Assembly: GCA_948567375.1 (NCBI GenBank) | Contig: OX419756.1 | Coordinates: 28,472,333-28,536,332, forward strand | Direction: 5' to 3' | From: Lunularia cruciata | Lineage: Eukaryota; Streptophyta; Marchantiopsida; Lunulariales; Lunulariaceae | DNA: 64,000 bases | In this document: positions 61,001 through 64,000 of the stretch, piece after piece | How the letters are laid out: each line of letters opens with the position of its first letter | Position numbering within the stretch: the first letter of the stretch is position 1 | Notes under the pieces: generated by a model | What the model saw: the letters and a program-made list of their open reading frames with translations, nothing else | What the model was told of the DNA's origin: nothing | Database searches by the model: none | Position numbers and translations under genes: made by a program

Positions 61001-61165
61001 GCCGAGATCATATAATCGGGCCCTACAATCCTCCCAGCGAAATCCACATCAACTTCAATAATCTAATCAAACTCTACCATAAATAACAATATGAAGGATT
61101 AAATTTGGTCCGATTTTGATTTGTCATGGTTGCAAGATAACATGGGTTGAGAAAAAGTAGTCAAT
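55051..61165. other. Long stretch without recognisable genes
   Basis: It starts with the promoter and 5' UTR side of the DUF2921 gene and ends with the 3' UTR side of the L18a-like gene. Between them are a TTCGGG-rich patch (56450-56610), an inverted repeat (59543-59689), and otherwise mixed sequence with short frames on both strands. Nothing resembles a known protein or RNA gene. A long non-coding RNA cannot be excluded. Confidence 0.5.
59543..59689. repeat. Perfect 18-bp inverted repeat, ~110-nt loop
   Basis: ACCGAAAGTTCTGGCACT (59543-59560) is exactly complementary to 59672-59689. TTCTGGCACTGTAATC follows at once as a partial extra copy of the arm. Longer loop than the other hairpins, so it could be a small-RNA precursor or a transposon relic. 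Confidence 0.8.
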
Positions 61166-61651
61166 TCACCACATCTGACCGGCTTTGGAGCCACCAGCAA
61201 GGAAACAGACAAGAGCTGCGATGGTGCATGCGAGGAGGCCAGTGTGTTCTCTGTGATCATAAGCCAGGCAGAAGAAGATCACAGTGCCGATGTACCACGG
61301 AATTACGCAAATGAATCCAAAGATGAACAAAAACCATCCAAATCCTAGGCCACAAAACGGCAGAGGACCCTCTCTGTCATGCTCTCGATATCCTCCAAGG
61401 AGAGGACCAGACTCCCGAGCCGATTGGTCAGCGCGGCTGTTATGGTCATGAACGTAATGCGGACCCTGGCTGGGAGGAACTGGCTGCGGCCACCCCGTTA
61501 CTGGCTCCTGCTGGTTCCCTTGAAATGTTCCGTAGTAATGAGGAGGAGGATACTGCTGTGGTTGCTGCTGCCACTGCTGTTGTTGCCACTGAGGCTGCTG
61601 CTGCTGCTGCTGCTGCTCCCCGTGCTCGACATCAGGCTTTGAGCTTCCCAT
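61166..61651 (-). CDS. 60S ribosomal protein L18a-like membrane protein
   Basis: Single-exon frame of 161 residues from ATG at 61651 (MGSSKPDVEHG) to TGA at 61166. The N-terminal half is a poly-Q and Q/P/W-rich tail (residues ~13-55) with HYYGTFQG. The C-terminal half carries the family signature: PLPFCGLGFGWFLFIFGFIC, IPWYIGT, YDHREHTGLLACTIAAL, and the end GGSKAGQMW, with two to three hydrophobic segments. Despite the name, these plant proteins are not the ribosomal subunit L18a but small membrane proteins; some are reported as stress-related partners. The sequence just upstream (61840-61880) is CT/GA-rich, a likely 5' UTR. A frame extension upstream to a TTG is not used. Confidence 0.88.
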   Translation of the reverse strand: MGSSKPDVEHGEQQQQQQQPQWQQQQWQQQPQQYPPPHYYGTFQGNQQEPVTGWPQPVPPSQGPHYVHDHNSRADQSARESGPLLGGYREHDREGPLPFCGLGFGWFLFIFGFICVIPWYIGTVIFFCLAYDHREHTGLLACTIAALVCFLAGGSKAGQMW

Positions 61652-64000
61652 CGTTTTCCTCGTCAATCAACGTGGCAACAAACAATCCTAATATTTTCCC
61701 TCCTTCGTTCTCCTGCTCCCCAAACCAACTGGAGTTTCAATTCCTTCTCCCGCTAGACAAAGTTTCTTCTCCTCAATAAATTCGTGAAACTCTGCCTCGT
61801 CTTCCGACTCCGGTGCCCTGATCCTGTTTCTCTTGCCCCTCACTCTTCTCTTCTCTTCTCTCCTCTCCTGCACACAACGCATACGTGTAGATCTACGACT
61901 TCCTGATATCACTAATCGGAGTTCATGAGCTCATAACCACATAAGACAAGATTAGCAGGTGTACGTTTCCTTTAGAGGCCTCGCCGGACACGCCACCTGT
62001 CATGTCTTTTCCTGGAATATTACAGCAGCTAGAAGCCACGCCAGCTCTATTTGTACTGCAAAAGGTTTGCAATCACTGCATTCTCGGTTTCTCGACTTAT
62101 ATATCTAAACCAGAGTTTAATCCTTCTTACGGATCATGTCAATCTTGGAAACTGACTCAAATCAAATCCTAATGGTTATGTGATGACTGAATCATGGATA
62201 TCGCTTAAATTATGTGTCGTCTTTTGAGAACCTCGAGCCTACTATGTAAACCGCCATTTATATATTCATATATATGTAAACATAGTGTGGACAGGAGTAC
62301 AAGGAACAACCAAGTGCAAAAGGGAAAAAAACACCAAAGCTGAATAGTCCCTAACTACCAAGAAAGAAACAAAAACATGTCCTGAGAGCACAGATGGGGC
62401 AAAAGTACACCAACAACACGCACCAAAGAAGCTAAGAAGGAGGTTGTATACTCCTCAATTATGTGGTAAAAGTCCTCTAAGACTATGTTTAGTGATTGGA
62501 GAGGGAGGACCCTAGCCATGCTGGAAGGTGTTGTTATGGCAGCATATGCTGCTTTCCTCCACAAGGAACCTCGTGCTGCCTCCCTAAGGAGACCATCAAA
62601 GTGGTGATGTAGGTGTCCATACCTCTCAATTGCTAAGGGACAAAGGTATCCAAGGATAGTCATGTGTGTAGTGGTCCTCCTTGCCCCTAAAGGCAATGGT
62701 TGTTGTTGCTCATGCATGTATGCTTGCCTATGCCAATGACTCTGCTCATAGGAGGTTTGCCACCACCATGTCATGCAATGAATAATAAGAATATGTGAAA
62801 GTAACAATATTTTCTTTACAATATTTGCCTAAAGGATAGGTGGTCCTAGTAGATCTAAACACCTCTCATCTTGAACTTGGGCCTATGTATCTGAGCCACT
62901 ATACCACTCATTGCATCATGGATTCTAGTGGGCTCTCTACTAATTGCACATTGTAAAGAGTCAATGCCCTATATGTCATATGGGAAGCCACATGTTCATT
63001 GGTCAAGAAGCACTATGAGAGCTAGATGTGGGAGACTCAACCTCAAACTTAGAGTTGTAGTAAACTCACTATAAATAAATCAGAAATTGTCAATCAAGTG
63101 AGAAGCTTGGAGCTAAGCTCCATAACGTCTCTCACCTCTCACTGCAAGAGAGAATCCTAGCTCTACTATCAAGTATAGGTGTATTAGTGAGAATGTTGGT
63201 AAGTGTGTGAGGATTGGTATGCTCACTAAGATCCACTTGAATCTTCCTAGAGTTTAGGGATACAAAGTTGATAAACTTGGGAACTGGCATGTGTGCAAGG
63301 CTTGGCAATAGGTTACAAGCCAAACATACCTATGATTGGAAGGCGTAAGTGCCTAAATCCATTATCATGATAGGTCCCAACAAGACAGGATGCCCCTTGT
63401 GTAAGAACTTGTCTACTAAACTAAGGACCACTAGAGAACATGCTCTATTTTATGGTATTGGTGTTGTGGCCTCTTGCACTATGAGGCCATATCCACCCAT
63501 GACTATGGGTAGAGCTATTTGCTACCAACATCACTCATCTTATAGTTATGGGAGTATGCATGGCCCTAATATAGTGGAGAAAGTATGGAGGATAGTATTA
63601 TCAAACCTCCACAAAAATGGCAAAGGTGCTTCTATAAGCAAGAAAGTCTATGCCAAATATGAGGCCTTAGGGAGGTAGCACCGTGTGAGAATAAAATAAT
63701 CCATTTAGGTATTCTTTAATTGGGGAAATATGTGAGCATGGATTGTGGCTTATACTAGGGTGTCCAAGATGAACAAACTACAAAAATCCTCCTATTTCAT
63801 AAGAGAGCACAAAACTCTCAAACAACCTATGGGAAAGTAGAATCTTGGTGGAAGATCAAATGGAGTGAGTACCATGCATGGGCTCCAAACCTTACATTTA
63901 TAAGTCTAGACTTATACAATTCTAGACTTGTAACCTAAGGCCTCTAAGTTTAGTCTGAAAATAGACACTTCTCTAACTACATCCTCTAAAAGGCCCATAA
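61652..64000. other. Right edge: 5' region of the L18a-like gene, then repeat-like DNA
   Basis: The first ~400 bp probably hold the promoter and 5' UTR of the L18a-like gene. From about 62350 the sequence changes character, with a possible retrotransposon relic on the minus strand (62355-62807) and an open frame of 109 residues at 63349-63678 (+) that I do not recognise. Confidence 0.45.
62355..62807 (-). mobile_element. Possible second non-LTR relic (C-terminal piece)
   Basis: A 150-residue minus-strand frame contains ILGYLCPLAIERYGHLHHHF, which parallels LFVPLALELYG in the relic at 17-19 kb and the F-(V/I)-P-(L/F)-A-(L/I)-E-x-Y-G block near the C-terminus of that reverse-transcriptase family. 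No RT domain is seen here, so this would be only an end fragment. The assignment rests on one motif. Confidence 0.35.

Noticed and set aside
63349-63678. 109-residue open frame at the right edge
   Set aside because: It has no recognised motif apart from a few cysteines and lies in repeat-like DNA, so I do not call it a gene.
1-64000. CRISPR arrays, bacterial operons or organelle DNA
   Set aside because: No regularly spaced repeats with unique spacers and no organellar genes; spliced nuclear genes and LTR elements dominate.

Overview
The window is nuclear DNA of a land plant. The evidence is spliced genes with GT-AG introns, plant-specific protein families (a dentin-sialophosphoprotein-like nuclear protein, DUF1005, DUF2921, and an L18a-like membrane protein), Ty1/copia and Ty3/gypsy LTR retrotransposons, and long AT-rich stretches. 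Introns are short to moderate except for one of 2.6 kb. The repeats look unlike those of common crops. I lean towards a non-seed plant such as a moss or liverwort, but this is inference and the species cannot be fixed from sequence alone.

Layout. From 1 to 10478 (+) lies one large gene whose 5' end is outside the window. Seven exons can be joined with consistent phases into about 1648 residues: N-terminal WSRGQ repeats, a long Q/A-rich middle, and a conserved C-terminal domain. From 10.5 to 22 kb there is no host gene; the stretch holds a ~110-bp tandem array, a fresh 118-bp duplication, small hairpins and a decayed non-LTR-type retrotransposon (about 17.0-19.25 kb). A two-exon DUF1005 gene (21983-23853, +) follows. 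From about 26.9 to 49.7 kb the DNA is AT-rich and transposon-dominated. It contains a Ty3/gypsy fossil (30353-40180) and a Ty1/copia fossil (40589-47580, minus strand). The copia copy carries about 2 kb of foreign DNA in its leader, including part of a host NPF/PTR transporter gene. An intronless DUF2921 membrane protein gene (51835-55050, -) and a small L18a-like membrane protein gene (61166-61651, -) occupy the right part. The far right edge holds another possible retrotransposon relic.

Most notable. The Ty3/gypsy fossil carries a cytosine-5 DNA methyltransferase domain between protease and reverse transcriptase, and a PHD finger after the integrase: a chromatin writer and a probable chromatin reader in one mobile element. 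Its terminal repeats are circularly permuted, as if a two-LTR circle had been opened and inserted. A second theme is a set of near-perfect inverted repeats with very small loops scattered through the non-coding DNA (3194, 13554, 16360, 25759, 27314, 47169, 49435, 59543), which look like local snap-back duplications.

The four host genes share no obvious pathway and are independent transcription units. Both LTR elements are broken many times and are described here only as fossils.
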